From positions 62,001-126,000 of the forward strand of contig JAODAQ010000051.1 in NCBI GenBank assembly GCA_025463515.1: 64,000 nucleotides of DNA, written 5' to 3'. Each line of letters begins with the position of its first letter. The first letter of the stretch is position 1. The stretch comes from Rhodoglobus sp. (GTDB taxonomy: Bacteria > Actinomycetota > Actinomycetes > Actinomycetales > Microbacteriaceae). Both the position numbers and the translations under genes were made by a program. Of this stretch, positions 34,307-42,271 are shown piece after piece. A model generated the notes under the pieces. The model saw only the letters and a list, made by a program, of their open reading frames with translations. It had not been told where the DNA came from and made no database searches.

Positions 34307-35524
34307 GTGAGGCGTGGCACCAACCTGCCCGCGGTGGGCGGCTTCAACCAGACCGTCATCCTCGACCTGATCCGGCGCTCGACCGAGGGCGTGAGCCGGG
34401 TCGAGATCGCGGACACCACCGGGCTCTCCCAGCAGACCATCTCGAACGTCGCCAGGCGCCTGCTCGACGACGGCTTGATCACCGAGGCCGGCAAGCACAT
34501 CCAGGGGCCGGGCAAGCCCCGCATGATGCTCGAGCTGCGCGCCAGGAGCCGGTTCGCGGTCGGCGTGCACCTGGACCCCGCGATCATGACCTACGTGGTC
34601 ATCGACCTGCGCGGGGCGATAGTCGCGCACTCCCAGGTCCGCACCCCCGAGGCCGGCCGGCCGGCAGAGGTCATCGAGACCATGGCGGCCTCCGTGGAGG
34701 CGATCCTCGCGGCATCCGGCGTCGACCGCTCGCTCGTGATCGGCGTGGGGATCGCGTCCCCGGGCCCGATCGACGCCACTCGCGGCATCGTGGTCGACCC
34801 GCCCCTGCTCGAGGGCTGGAAGGACGTGCCGCTGCGCGATGCGCTCGCGACGGCGACCGGGATGCCCGTGCTCCTGGAGAAGGACGTGAACGCCGCTGCC
34901 GTGGCCGAGATCTGGCTCGCGGGCACGCAGAGCGAGAACTTCGCATTCTTCTACCTCGGCACCGGAATCGGCATCGGCCTGGCCCTCGGGGGCGAGGTAC
35001 TGCGCGGGGCCACCGGCAACGCGGGGGAGGGCGGCACGCTCGTGGTCCCCGGCGCGGGGCTGCCCGCATCCCGGCGCAGCGAGAAGCTCGGCCACCTCGC
35101 GACCCCGGGCTACCTCGTAGACCAGGCCGTCGAGGCCGGGCTGCTCGAGCCCCGCAGCGCGGGGCACCCCAGCGCGGAGTCCGGGTTCAGCGATCTGGTC
35201 GCGCTCGCGGACGGGGGCAACGAGCTCGCGGCGGGCATCCTGGACCGGGCGGCGGGGCTGATCGGCGCCTCGCTCGTGACCGTCGTCAACCTGCTGGACG
35301 TCGATCGCGTCGTGTTCGGCGGGCCATTCTGGGAGCAGGTCTCCGCCCGCTTCCTGCCGATCATCGCCGCCGTCGTCAACGGATCGCCGGACCGCGTCAC
35401 CCGGCACCCCGTGGAGCTCGGCGGCTCGGGGATCGGCGACGATGTCGCGGCCGTGGGCGCCGCCTGCCTCGTGCTCGACACCGCGCTCTCGCCGCGGCCC
35501 TCCGCGCTCCTCATCGGCAACTGA
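34307..35524 (+). CDS. ROK-family transcriptional regulator lacking the zinc-cysteine motif
   Basis: A 405-aa regulator: winged helix (about 15-75; SRVEIADTTGLSQQTISNVARRLLDDGLITE) and a ROK domain (FYLGTGIGIGLALGGEVLRGATGNAGEGGTLVV). At the place where ROK proteins carry the CxCGxxGC zinc motif, this protein has VVPGAGLPASRRSEKLGHL and no cysteine, unlike the ROK protein at 25168. Start is GTG with AAGGGGA upstream. It follows the SDR gene and precedes the sugar importer; it may answer to a different ligand or act without zinc. Confidence 0.88.
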   Translation: MRRGTNLPAVGGFNQTVILDLIRRSTEGVSRVEIADTTGLSQQTISNVARRLLDDGLITEAGKHIQGPGKPRMMLELRARSRFAVGVHLDPAIMTYVVIDLRGAIVAHSQVRTPEAGRPAEVIETMAASVEAILAASGVDRSLVIGVGIASPGPIDATRGIVVDPPLLEGWKDVPLRDALATATGMPVLLEKDVNAAAVAEIWLAGTQSENFAFFYLGTGIGIGLALGGEVLRGATGNAGEGGTLVVPGAGLPASRRSEKLGHLATPGYLVDQAVEAGLLEPRSAGHPSAESGFSDLVALADGGNELAAGILDRAAGLIGASLVTVVNLLDVDRVVFGGPFWEQVSARFLPIIAAVVNGSPDRVTRHPVELGGSGIGDDVAAVGAACLVLDTALSPRPSALLIGN

Positions 35525-35528
35525 CGCT

Positions 35529-35590
35529 GGTGGGGCAGTGCGCTCTGGCGCGCGTATCGAGACCTCGGGGTTTCGATACGGCCGCCCGGC
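35529..35590. repeat. decayed palindromic element, copy 5
   Basis: Only the cores GCGTATCGAGACC and GGTTTCGATACGGCCG and a remnant of the left arm (GTGCGCTCTGGCGC) remain; both outer ends are lost. It sits directly upstream of the transporter promoter. Confidence 0.6.
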
Positions 35591-35591
35591 C

Positions 35592-35620
35592 TTGACATCC
35601 GATGTTTGCGCGCATATTGT
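35592..35620 (+). promoter_or_regulatory. importer promoter overlapped by fucose-regulator dyad
   Basis: TTGACA (35592-35597), 17-bp spacer, TATTGT (35615-35620): a near-consensus promoter. The dyad ACATC-C-GATGT (35595-35605) overlaps the -35 box and shares ATCGGATGT (reverse strand) with 32593-32601, so a bound regulator would block RNA polymerase. A leader of about 120 nt follows. Confidence 0.75.
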
Positions 35621-35748
35621 CACTGGTTAATAACTCCATCGTTTGGTTTAATTAGTTCCGACGGACAATTCATCGGACTGATCCGCCGATGGTTCACAGC
35701 ACCATTGATGGCCGAGACCCGTTGGCCACATCATCAAGGAGGATGAAA

Positions 35749-37029
35749 GTGAAGCGCTCGCGCATAGTGTCCGCACTCGCGCTCGGGGCGGCGGCAGCCG
35801 TCGCCCTGTCCGCATGCTCAACCGGTACCACGGGAGGCGACGGCGAGAGCCTGACCTTCATGACCTTCGAAACGCCCGCTCTCGACTCGACCTTCTGGGA
35901 CAACTCGATCGTCGCGGCGCTGAAGGAGGTGCCGGGCATCACGATCAACAAGATCGTCAGCCCCGACGCCGACCGCAACGCCTACGCCAAGCAGCTCCAG
36001 GCGAGCGGGCAGTTCCCCGACATCCTGTCGTCGATCAACCCGAAGGACTTCCTCGAGGCCGACCTGCTCGAGCCCTTCGACCAGGCCTGGCTGGACGAGA
36101 ACTTCCTGCTCCCCGACGGCAACGCGATCGACGGGGCCTCGTACATCCCGCCGACCAACTCGCAGGTCATCCCGCTGGTCTTCTACAACAAGCAGATCTT
36201 CGCCGACAACGGGCTCGAGGTGCCGGCGACGTACGCCGACTTCGTGACCGTGGTCGAGAAACTCCGTGCGGCGGGAGTCACGCCGATCGAGATGGCGGGC
36301 GCCGAGCCGTGGGCGGGGAGCATGTCGCTCGTCGGCCTCGCGAGCGCCGACGTGCTCGGCCAGGACCCGGACTGGATCCAGAAGCGCTACGACGGCCAGG
36401 TGAAGTTCTCCGACCCGCTGTTCGCCGACGCGATGCAGAAGGCCGTCGACCTCGTGGCCGCCGGCGCCTACGACCCCGCAGCACTGAGCGTGGACTTCGC
36501 CACCGCGAACTCCAACTTCATCGCGGGCAAGAGCGCCATGTACCCGATGGGCAGCTGGTTCACCGGCTCGAGCTACCTCACGCCGGAGCAGGCGGCCAAC
36601 ATCGGCGCCTTCCCGTGGCCCACCGATGACGGCAGCATCGTGATCCCGTTCAACGTCGGCGGCACCACCTCGGTGAGCTCGCAGTCGAAGGACGTCGCCA
36701 ACTCGGTGAAGTTCGCACAGGCCTGGTCGCTCGACCCGAGCAACCTCAAGGTGCTCATCGAGACCGACGGCGCCTACCCGATGATGAAGAAGCTCGGCCT
36801 CTCCGACTTCGGCGTCGACGTGAGCGACCTGTACACCGACACCTACGGCCTCGTGACCGACGACAACACCAAGGTGGCGTCGTTCGGGTGGGTGAACAAC
36901 GACAACGCGCTCGCGCCCGGGATCAACGATCTCTTCTACGCGCTCTCGCAGTCGTTCTTCTCCAACAGCGATGTCGCGGGCCAGCTCGCCCAGCTCGACT
37001 CCGACTGGGACGCGGCGGCAGGGAACTAG
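35749..37029 (+). CDS. sugar-binding lipoprotein of ABC importer (fucose locus)
   Basis: About 426 aa, MalE-like. The N-terminus VKRSRIVSALALGAAAAVALSACSTG has a clear lipobox (LSAC). GTG at 35749 is preferred because AAGGAGG ends 6 nt before it; the ATG at 35743 touches the ribosome site. Motifs include GQFPDILSSINPKDF and IPLVFYNKQIFADNGLEVPATYADFVTVVEKLRAAG. It is followed by a strong hairpin and then two permeases, a common way of making more binding protein than permease. The cargo is probably a fucose- or rhamnose-containing oligosaccharide. Confidence 0.92.
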   Translation: MKRSRIVSALALGAAAAVALSACSTGTTGGDGESLTFMTFETPALDSTFWDNSIVAALKEVPGITINKIVSPDADRNAYAKQLQASGQFPDILSSINPKDFLEADLLEPFDQAWLDENFLLPDGNAIDGASYIPPTNSQVIPLVFYNKQIFADNGLEVPATYADFVTVVEKLRAAGVTPIEMAGAEPWAGSMSLVGLASADVLGQDPDWIQKRYDGQVKFSDPLFADAMQKAVDLVAAGAYDPAALSVDFATANSNFIAGKSAMYPMGSWFTGSSYLTPEQAANIGAFPWPTDDGSIVIPFNVGGTTSVSSQSKDVANSVKFAQAWSLDPSNLKVLIETDGAYPMMKKLGLSDFGVDVSDLYTDTYGLVTDDNTKVASFGWVNNDNALAPGINDLFYALSQSFFSNSDVAGQLAQLDSDWDAAAGN

Positions 37030-37044
37030 CACCACTCACGGACC

Positions 37045-37074
37045 GTCCGCGGGGGCCAGCCGGCCCCCGCGGAC
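37045..37074 (+). terminator. intercistronic hairpin between binding protein and permease genes
   Basis: A perfect 13-bp GC stem (GTCCGCGGGGGCC / GGCCCCCGCGGAC) with loop AGCC, 15 nt after the binding-protein stop and 21 nt before the permease ATG. Likely a partial terminator or mRNA-stabilising stem giving unequal expression. Confidence 0.8.
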
Positions 37075-37095
37075 TCTCCCCTTGAAAGGACCTCG

Positions 37096-37983
37096 ATGAC
37101 TCGCCGCCCGTTGCGACGAACCGGCCTGGGGCTCGCCCCGATCGCCTGGCTCGCCATAGTGCTCTATGGCGCATTCCTGCTCTACCCGATCCTGCAGAGC
37201 GTCCTGACGAGCCTCACCGACCGCAACCCGCTCAAGACCGCGAGCAACTTCGTCGGCCTCGACAACTACGCAGAGCTCTTCACGGATGCACGGCTCATGG
37301 AGTCCCTGCGATTCACCGCGATCGTGGTGGTGGTCGTGACCCTGGTGTCGAACACCCTCGGGCTGCTGTTCGCCATGCTGCTTAACCGCACCTCGGCCAA
37401 CTACCGGATCATGCGCACGCTCATCTTCATCCCGCAGGTGCTCTCGGGCGTGATCGTGGCGTTCATCTGGCGCAGCATCCTCACCCAGAACGGCCTGCTC
37501 AACGTGACGCTGCAGAACCTGGGCCTCGTGGACGCCCCGATCTCCTGGCTGGGCACGCCCGAGCTCGCGACCCTCTCGATCTGCACGGTCGTCAGCTGGA
37601 TCACGATCGGCTTCTCGACGGTGGTGTACACCGCGTCGCTCCAGTCGGTGCCGCCGGAGCTGTACGAGGCCGCCCGCATGGACGGCGCGAGCGCCCTCGG
37701 CCGGTTCCGCAACGTGACCTTCCCGATGATCGCCCCCGGTGTCACGATCAGCGTGGTGCTGTGCCTCATCACGACCTTCAAGCTCTACGACGTGATCGCC
37801 GTGCTGACCGGCGGCGGTCCCGCGAACTCGACGCGGTCGACCGCGTTCTACCTGATCACCGTCGCGTTCACGAACAACCGCTTCGGCTACGCCTCGGCGA
37901 TCGCGATCTTCCTGCTCGTCCTCACCGCGGTCGTCGCCTACGGCGTCACGTCGCTGCTGCGCCGTCGGGAGGCCCGGATATGA
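37096..37983 (+). CDS. sugar ABC transporter permease (MalF-type)
   Basis: A 295-aa CUT1 permease with six hydrophobic segments (first: LAPIAWLAIVLYGAFLLYPILQSVL). The EAA loop is PPELYEAARMDGASALGRFRNVTFPMIAPG. GAAAGGA precedes the ATG. Its stop overlaps the next permease (ATGA). As in the 18-25 kb importer, no ATPase gene is linked. Confidence 0.93.
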   Translation: MTRRPLRRTGLGLAPIAWLAIVLYGAFLLYPILQSVLTSLTDRNPLKTASNFVGLDNYAELFTDARLMESLRFTAIVVVVVTLVSNTLGLLFAMLLNRTSANYRIMRTLIFIPQVLSGVIVAFIWRSILTQNGLLNVTLQNLGLVDAPISWLGTPELATLSICTVVSWITIGFSTVVYTASLQSVPPELYEAARMDGASALGRFRNVTFPMIAPGVTISVVLCLITTFKLYDVIAVLTGGGPANSTRSTAFYLITVAFTNNRFGYASAIAIFLLVLTAVVAYGVTSLLRRREARI

Positions 37984-38825
37984 GGCGCTCACCGGGCCTG
38001 CGCCGGCTGGGGCGCGCCGGCCACCTCGTCATCGCCTGGTTCATCACCTTCGCCTTCGTGCTGCCGATCTACATCGCGCTGTCGAGCGCGTTCAAGAGCC
38101 AGGAGCAGATCCTCGCGAACCCGCTCGGGCTGCCGGCGCCGTTCACCTTCGACAACATCCTCACGGCCCTGACCCGGCCCGACAGCCTCGTCGTCAACGG
38201 CCTGCTCAACTCGGTGCTCGTGACCGCGCTCTCGGTGGTCATCCTCATCCCCCTGTCCTCGGCGCTGAGCTTCTGGATCTCGGAGCGGCGGCCGCTGCTC
38301 AAGGGCATCCTGCTCGGGGTCTTCGCGCTCGGGCTCATGGTGCCGCCGCAGGTGGTGCTACTGCCCATCGTGCAGCTGCTGCACGCGATCGGCCTGGCCA
38401 ACAGCTACCCGGGCCTCATCCTCTCGAACGTCGGAGGCGGATACCTCTCCTTCGCGGTGTTCGTGTACGTCGGCTTCCTGCGCAGCGTGCCGCGCGAGGT
38501 CATCGAGGCCGCCCGGGTGGACGGCGCCTCCGACCTGCGCATCTGGTGGACGGTCGTGCTCCCGCTCGTGCGCCCCGCGACCGCGACGGTCGGCATCTTC
38601 CTCGGCCTGTGGGTGTGGAACGACTTCCTCAACCCGCTGTTCATCCTCGGCCCGCTGCAGGGGCAGACCATCACGACGGGCATCTACGTCGCGCTGGGCG
38701 GCTACTCGGCCGACTACGGGCAGTTGTTCGGGATCATGTTCCTCGCCGCGATCATCCCCGTCGTCGGCTACCTCGTCAGTCAGCGGGAGTTCATCCACGG
38801 CCTCATGTCGGGGGCATCCAAGTGA
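37980..38825 (+). CDS. sugar ABC transporter permease (MalG-type)
   Basis: A 281-aa partner permease: LVIAWFITFAFVLPIYIALSSAFKS at the N-terminus, and the EAA loop VPREVIEAARVDGASDLRIWWTVVLPLVRPA. The stop overlaps the GTG of the large glycosidase gene (GTGA), which ties import directly to that enzyme. Confidence 0.93.
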   Translation: MRRSPGLRRLGRAGHLVIAWFITFAFVLPIYIALSSAFKSQEQILANPLGLPAPFTFDNILTALTRPDSLVVNGLLNSVLVTALSVVILIPLSSALSFWISERRPLLKGILLGVFALGLMVPPQVVLLPIVQLLHAIGLANSYPGLILSNVGGGYLSFAVFVYVGFLRSVPREVIEAARVDGASDLRIWWTVVLPLVRPATATVGIFLGLWVWNDFLNPLFILGPLQGQTITTGIYVALGGYSADYGQLFGIMFLAAIIPVVGYLVSQREFIHGLMSGASK

Positions 38826-41434
38826 CCCCGGCGCCCCCGCCACTCGACGACTTCGCCGACGAGTGGCTCGACAGGCATGACCTCGCGCACCTGCACTCGC
38901 TGCGCAACCAGTGGGGCCAGGCGCACGTTAACGGCGACCTGACGTCGCTGTCGTGGCTCGCGATCCCGCCGTTCAGCGGCGGCTACCACACGGGCGCGCT
39001 GCGGGTGGACGGGCACGTCCTCGCCGCGGAGCGCCTGCGGTGGGCGCCGTGGGGCGTCGAGCGCGAGGCGGCGGCCGGCGGCATCCGGGTCCGCACCGAC
39101 ACCCGGCTCGGCTACGAAGCGGCGCGCGTGCTCTGGACGGTGACCGTGACGAACGAGACGGATGCCCCGCGCGAGGTCGTCCTCGACCAGGAGCTGCTGG
39201 CTCCGGTGGCGCACTCCGAGGTGGACTGGGGCTGGCTCTACGGCACCCCGTGGAACGCCGGCCACCACCACGACTACTACGCGACCGAGCGGCTGCGGTC
39301 CGAGGCGCTCGCCGACGAGCCCCGCCAGGTGCAGCTGCTGCCGCACGGCGAGCGCTGGGTGCGGCTGGGGAGCCCGCGCATCCCGGGCATCCAGCGCGAC
39401 GAGGACTCGGCGCCCATGCTGCTCGAGTCAGAGCTGCCCGACCACTCGACGTCCGACTCGGGGCGCACCCGTGCGCCGTCCGTGCTCGCGACGGTCCGCG
39501 GCATCATCGCCGGCCCGGCCGTGATCGCCGGCGAGTACGTGCTCGATGGTCCGGGCACTGAGTTCCGCACGCAGGCCGTCGCGCTGGCCGAGGGCGAGGG
39601 CCTCTCGTTCGAGGCCGAGCTCTCGGCGGCAGGCCAGACCGGCGTGCTGCTGACCCACGGCAATCACCCCGATTCGCTCCAGTTCGGCCTGGTGGATGGC
39701 CGTCCCTGGCTGGCGGTCGGTGGGGAACGGGTCGTGGCGGGCGCGGCCCTCGAGCCGGGACGGCACCGGCTCGAGGGCATCGTGCGCGCTGACGGCGCCG
39801 TGCTGCTCGTCGACGGTGTCGAGGCCGCGCGCACCGCGGACTGGTGGCTCGGCCAGCGCTGGACCGCCGTCGTGCTCGGGGGCACCGTACTCGTGGCCGA
39901 CTCCGCGTCGCCCGCCCGCTCCGCCTTCGCCTTCGCGACCGCGCCGGACGGGCTCACGGTCTACGGCTCCCGCACTCGCGCCGTGTGGCGCCTAGCCCTC
40001 GACCCGGGCGCCTCGGCGACCATCGGCCTCACCCTCGAGATCGGCACGGAGGCGGCCGTGGTCCGCGCGACCGCCTCCGACACCGCGGCGCACCTCGCCG
40101 CGCGGTCGGCCGCCGTGGCCGACCGCTGGCGCGAGCTGTGGAACAACGCGTTCGAGCCGGCCAACCCCGACCACTCGGGCTACCTGCCCGTGCTCGAGGA
40201 GGCGGACCCCGGCCTCACGCGCAGCTACTACCTGGGCATCCTGCTCGCCCTGTACATGCGCAACACCGGGGTGAGCCGGATCGGGCCCGTCTTCCTCACG
40301 GGCGGTCCGCGACTCGGCCCCACGATCACCTTCTACTGGGACATCTCGGAGTGGTCGCGCACCGCGGCGCTGCTCGAGCCGGTCGGCATGCGCGCCTGGA
40401 TCCTCGCGGCCCTCGCCCAGCCGTACGACTCCTCGCACTCGTTCGACACGCGCAACCTGCTGCCAGTGGGCAACCACTACGCGGCGAACGACCACGCGCT
40501 GTTCCGCACCGCGCAGGCGTATGTCGGCGTGACCGGCGACACGGGCATTCTCGACGAACTGGCCGGCGGGCGCACCGTACTCGACCACCTGCGCACTCTC
40601 GCCTACCGCCCGCGGTCGAGGCGCGCCGCCTTCGGCAACCGCGTGCTCGTCGACCTCGGTGATGACGCGTGGGAGCTGCTGGAGTGCGTGCCCACGTACC
40701 GCGACGCCGTGGTGTCGTTCAATGCCGGGTATGTCGGAATGCTCCGCTCACTCGCCACCCTGCTGAGCATGCGGGGCGAGGATGCCGAGGCGCAGGCCGC
40801 CCGGGCCGACGCCGCCGAGCTCGCCGAGGCGGTGCTCGGGCAGTACGCGGGCGGTGGGCGCTGGCGCACCTGGCACCCGTCGGGCCAGTACACCATCGGC
40901 CACTGCCTCGACTTCGAGCTCGTCGCCGCCGACATGACGGGGGACCTCACCGACCGGCACCGGGCGGAGATGGTCGAGTTCGTGACCGGCCACCTGATCG
41001 ACGGCAACTGGATGCGCGCACTCTCGCCCGACGACCCGATCGCCCCGCTCTCGGACCGCCCGGACCACGGCGCGGCCGGAGCCTTCGCCGGCTGGCCGGG
41101 GTCGACCGCGTTCGGGCTGTGCCGCGTGGGGCGGCCAGACCTCGCGGCAGCGTTCCTCTCCCGCATCCATCTCAGCCGCTCCGGGGCCCTGTGGGGCCAG
41201 GCGGTCGAGGCGATCGGCGGCGGCGAGTACCGCGTCGCCGAGCGCGGAGTCTCGAACCGGGACAGCAACGCGGCGGTCGCGGTGACGGAGACGGTGATCG
41301 CCGGCCTGTTCGGCATCCGTGCCGAGTTCGCGGGGCTGCACGAGCCCGAAGGGTCGCTCGAGTCGCCGTTCGGGCGCCTCCGCGGAGTGCGGGCGGTGGG
41401 CTTCGACCTAGGCTTGGCGCATGCGGATCGTTGA
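38822..41434 (+). CDS. large putative glycoside hydrolase, family not recognised
   Basis: An 870-aa protein with no signal peptide. An N-terminal beta-rich region (about 1-215) is followed by a concanavalin/LamG-like stretch (about 235-340; TEFRTQAVALAEGEGLSFEAEL..., FGLVDGRPWLAVGGERVV, HRLEGIVRADGAVLLVDGVEA). The C-terminal half (about 430-850) looks like an alpha/alpha toroid: RSYYLGILLALYMRNTG, GPTITFYWDISEWSRTAALLEP, GNHYAANDHALFRTAQAYVGVTGD, ALWGQAVEAIGGG. Such toroids occur in GH15, 37, 63, 65, 78, 95 and others, but I could not match it to any of them. Aspartate in FYWDISEW is a candidate catalytic residue. Translationally coupled to the importer (GTGA) and to the lactonase gene (14-nt overlap), so it should act on an imported fucosyl or related oligosaccharide. 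Confidence 0.75.
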   Translation: MTPAPPPLDDFADEWLDRHDLAHLHSLRNQWGQAHVNGDLTSLSWLAIPPFSGGYHTGALRVDGHVLAAERLRWAPWGVEREAAAGGIRVRTDTRLGYEAARVLWTVTVTNETDAPREVVLDQELLAPVAHSEVDWGWLYGTPWNAGHHHDYYATERLRSEALADEPRQVQLLPHGERWVRLGSPRIPGIQRDEDSAPMLLESELPDHSTSDSGRTRAPSVLATVRGIIAGPAVIAGEYVLDGPGTEFRTQAVALAEGEGLSFEAELSAAGQTGVLLTHGNHPDSLQFGLVDGRPWLAVGGERVVAGAALEPGRHRLEGIVRADGAVLLVDGVEAARTADWWLGQRWTAVVLGGTVLVADSASPARSAFAFATAPDGLTVYGSRTRAVWRLALDPGASATIGLTLEIGTEAAVVRATASDTAAHLAARSAAVADRWRELWNNAFEPANPDHSGYLPVLEEADPGLTRSYYLGILLALYMRNTGVSRIGPVFLTGGPRLGPTITFYWDISEWSRTAALLEPVGMRAWILAALAQPYDSSHSFDTRNLLPVGNHYAANDHALFRTAQAYVGVTGDTGILDELAGGRTVLDHLRTLAYRPRSRRAAFGNRVLVDLGDDAWELLECVPTYRDAVVSFNAGYVGMLRSLATLLSMRGEDAEAQAARADAAELAEAVLGQYAGGGRWRTWHPSGQYTIGHCLDFELVAADMTGDLTDRHRAEMVEFVTGHLIDGNWMRALSPDDPIAPLSDRPDHGAAGAFAGWPGSTAFGLCRVGRPDLAAAFLSRIHLSRSGALWGQAVEAIGGGEYRVAERGVSNRDSNAAVAVTETVIAGLFGIRAEFAGLHEPEGSLESPFGRLRGVRAVGFDLGLAHADR

Positions 41435-42257
41435 CGCCCACCACCACCTCTGGGACCCGCGAGTGCGGGAGTACCCGTGGATGGCGGGCAACGAGGTGCT
41501 CAACCGGCCTCGGGTGGTCGACGACCTGCGCGCGGCCATCGCCGGCACGGGTGTGACCGGCACGGTCGTCGTGCAGGCCGCGTCGACCGACGAGGAGACG
41601 GACTGGCTCGTGGAGCTCGCGGAGTCCACCCCCGAGATCGTCGGCGTCGTGGGCTGGGTGGCGCTCGAGGCGGGGGGAGTCGGCGATCGGCTCGCGGAAC
41701 TCGTCGGCCGCAGCGGGTTCGTGCGCGGCATCCGGCACCCGGCCCAGGACGAGGCCGACCACGACTGGCTCGCGCGCCCCTCGGTGGTCAAGGGGGTCCG
41801 CGCGGTCGGGGATGCGGGGCTCGTGTACGACCTCCTCATCAAGCGCCCCGAGTCGGCAGCGGCCGAGACGCTCGTGCGGGCACTCCCCGACGTGCAGTTC
41901 GTCGTCGACCACGCCGCCAAGCCGGGCATCGCCGAGGGGGAGTGGGAGCAGTGGCACACCGCCCTCGCCGCGCTCGCCGCCCACGAGAACGTGACGTGCA
42001 AGGTCTCCGGGCTGGTCACCGAGGCCTCGCACACCGGGTGGCGCGAGCAGGGCATCCCGCGGTACATCGAGGCCGTGCTCGAGCTGTTCGGCGCCGACCG
42101 CTGTATGTTCGGATCGGACTGGCCCGTGTCGCTGCTCGCGGCGACCTACGGCGAAGTCGTCGACCTGGCGCGCTCGGCCACCGCGTCGCTCTCCGAGGGC
42201 GAGCGCGACGCCGTCTTCGGCGGGACGGCCGCCCGGGCCTACGGGCTCGGCGCCTGA
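41421..42257 (+). CDS. amidohydrolase-family L-fucono-1,5-lactonase
   Basis: A 278-aa metal-dependent barrel hydrolase. MRIVDAHHHLWDPRVREYPWM is the typical HxH start of this lactonase branch (cog3618); other family parts are GFVRGIRHPAQDE, VVDHAAKPGIAEGEWEQW, VTCKVSGLVTEA and MFGSDWPVSLLAATYGEVV. It would open L-fuconolactone from the AKR step to L-fuconate for the dehydratase. It overlaps the large glycosidase gene and ends 14 nt before a convergent gene. Confidence 0.88.
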   Translation: MRIVDAHHHLWDPRVREYPWMAGNEVLNRPRVVDDLRAAIAGTGVTGTVVVQAASTDEETDWLVELAESTPEIVGVVGWVALEAGGVGDRLAELVGRSGFVRGIRHPAQDEADHDWLARPSVVKGVRAVGDAGLVYDLLIKRPESAAAETLVRALPDVQFVVDHAAKPGIAEGEWEQWHTALAALAAHENVTCKVSGLVTEASHTGWREQGIPRYIEAVLELFGADRCMFGSDWPVSLLAATYGEVVDLARSATASLSEGERDAVFGGTAARAYGLGA

Positions 42258-42271
42258 TCCTTGCAGCGCCG

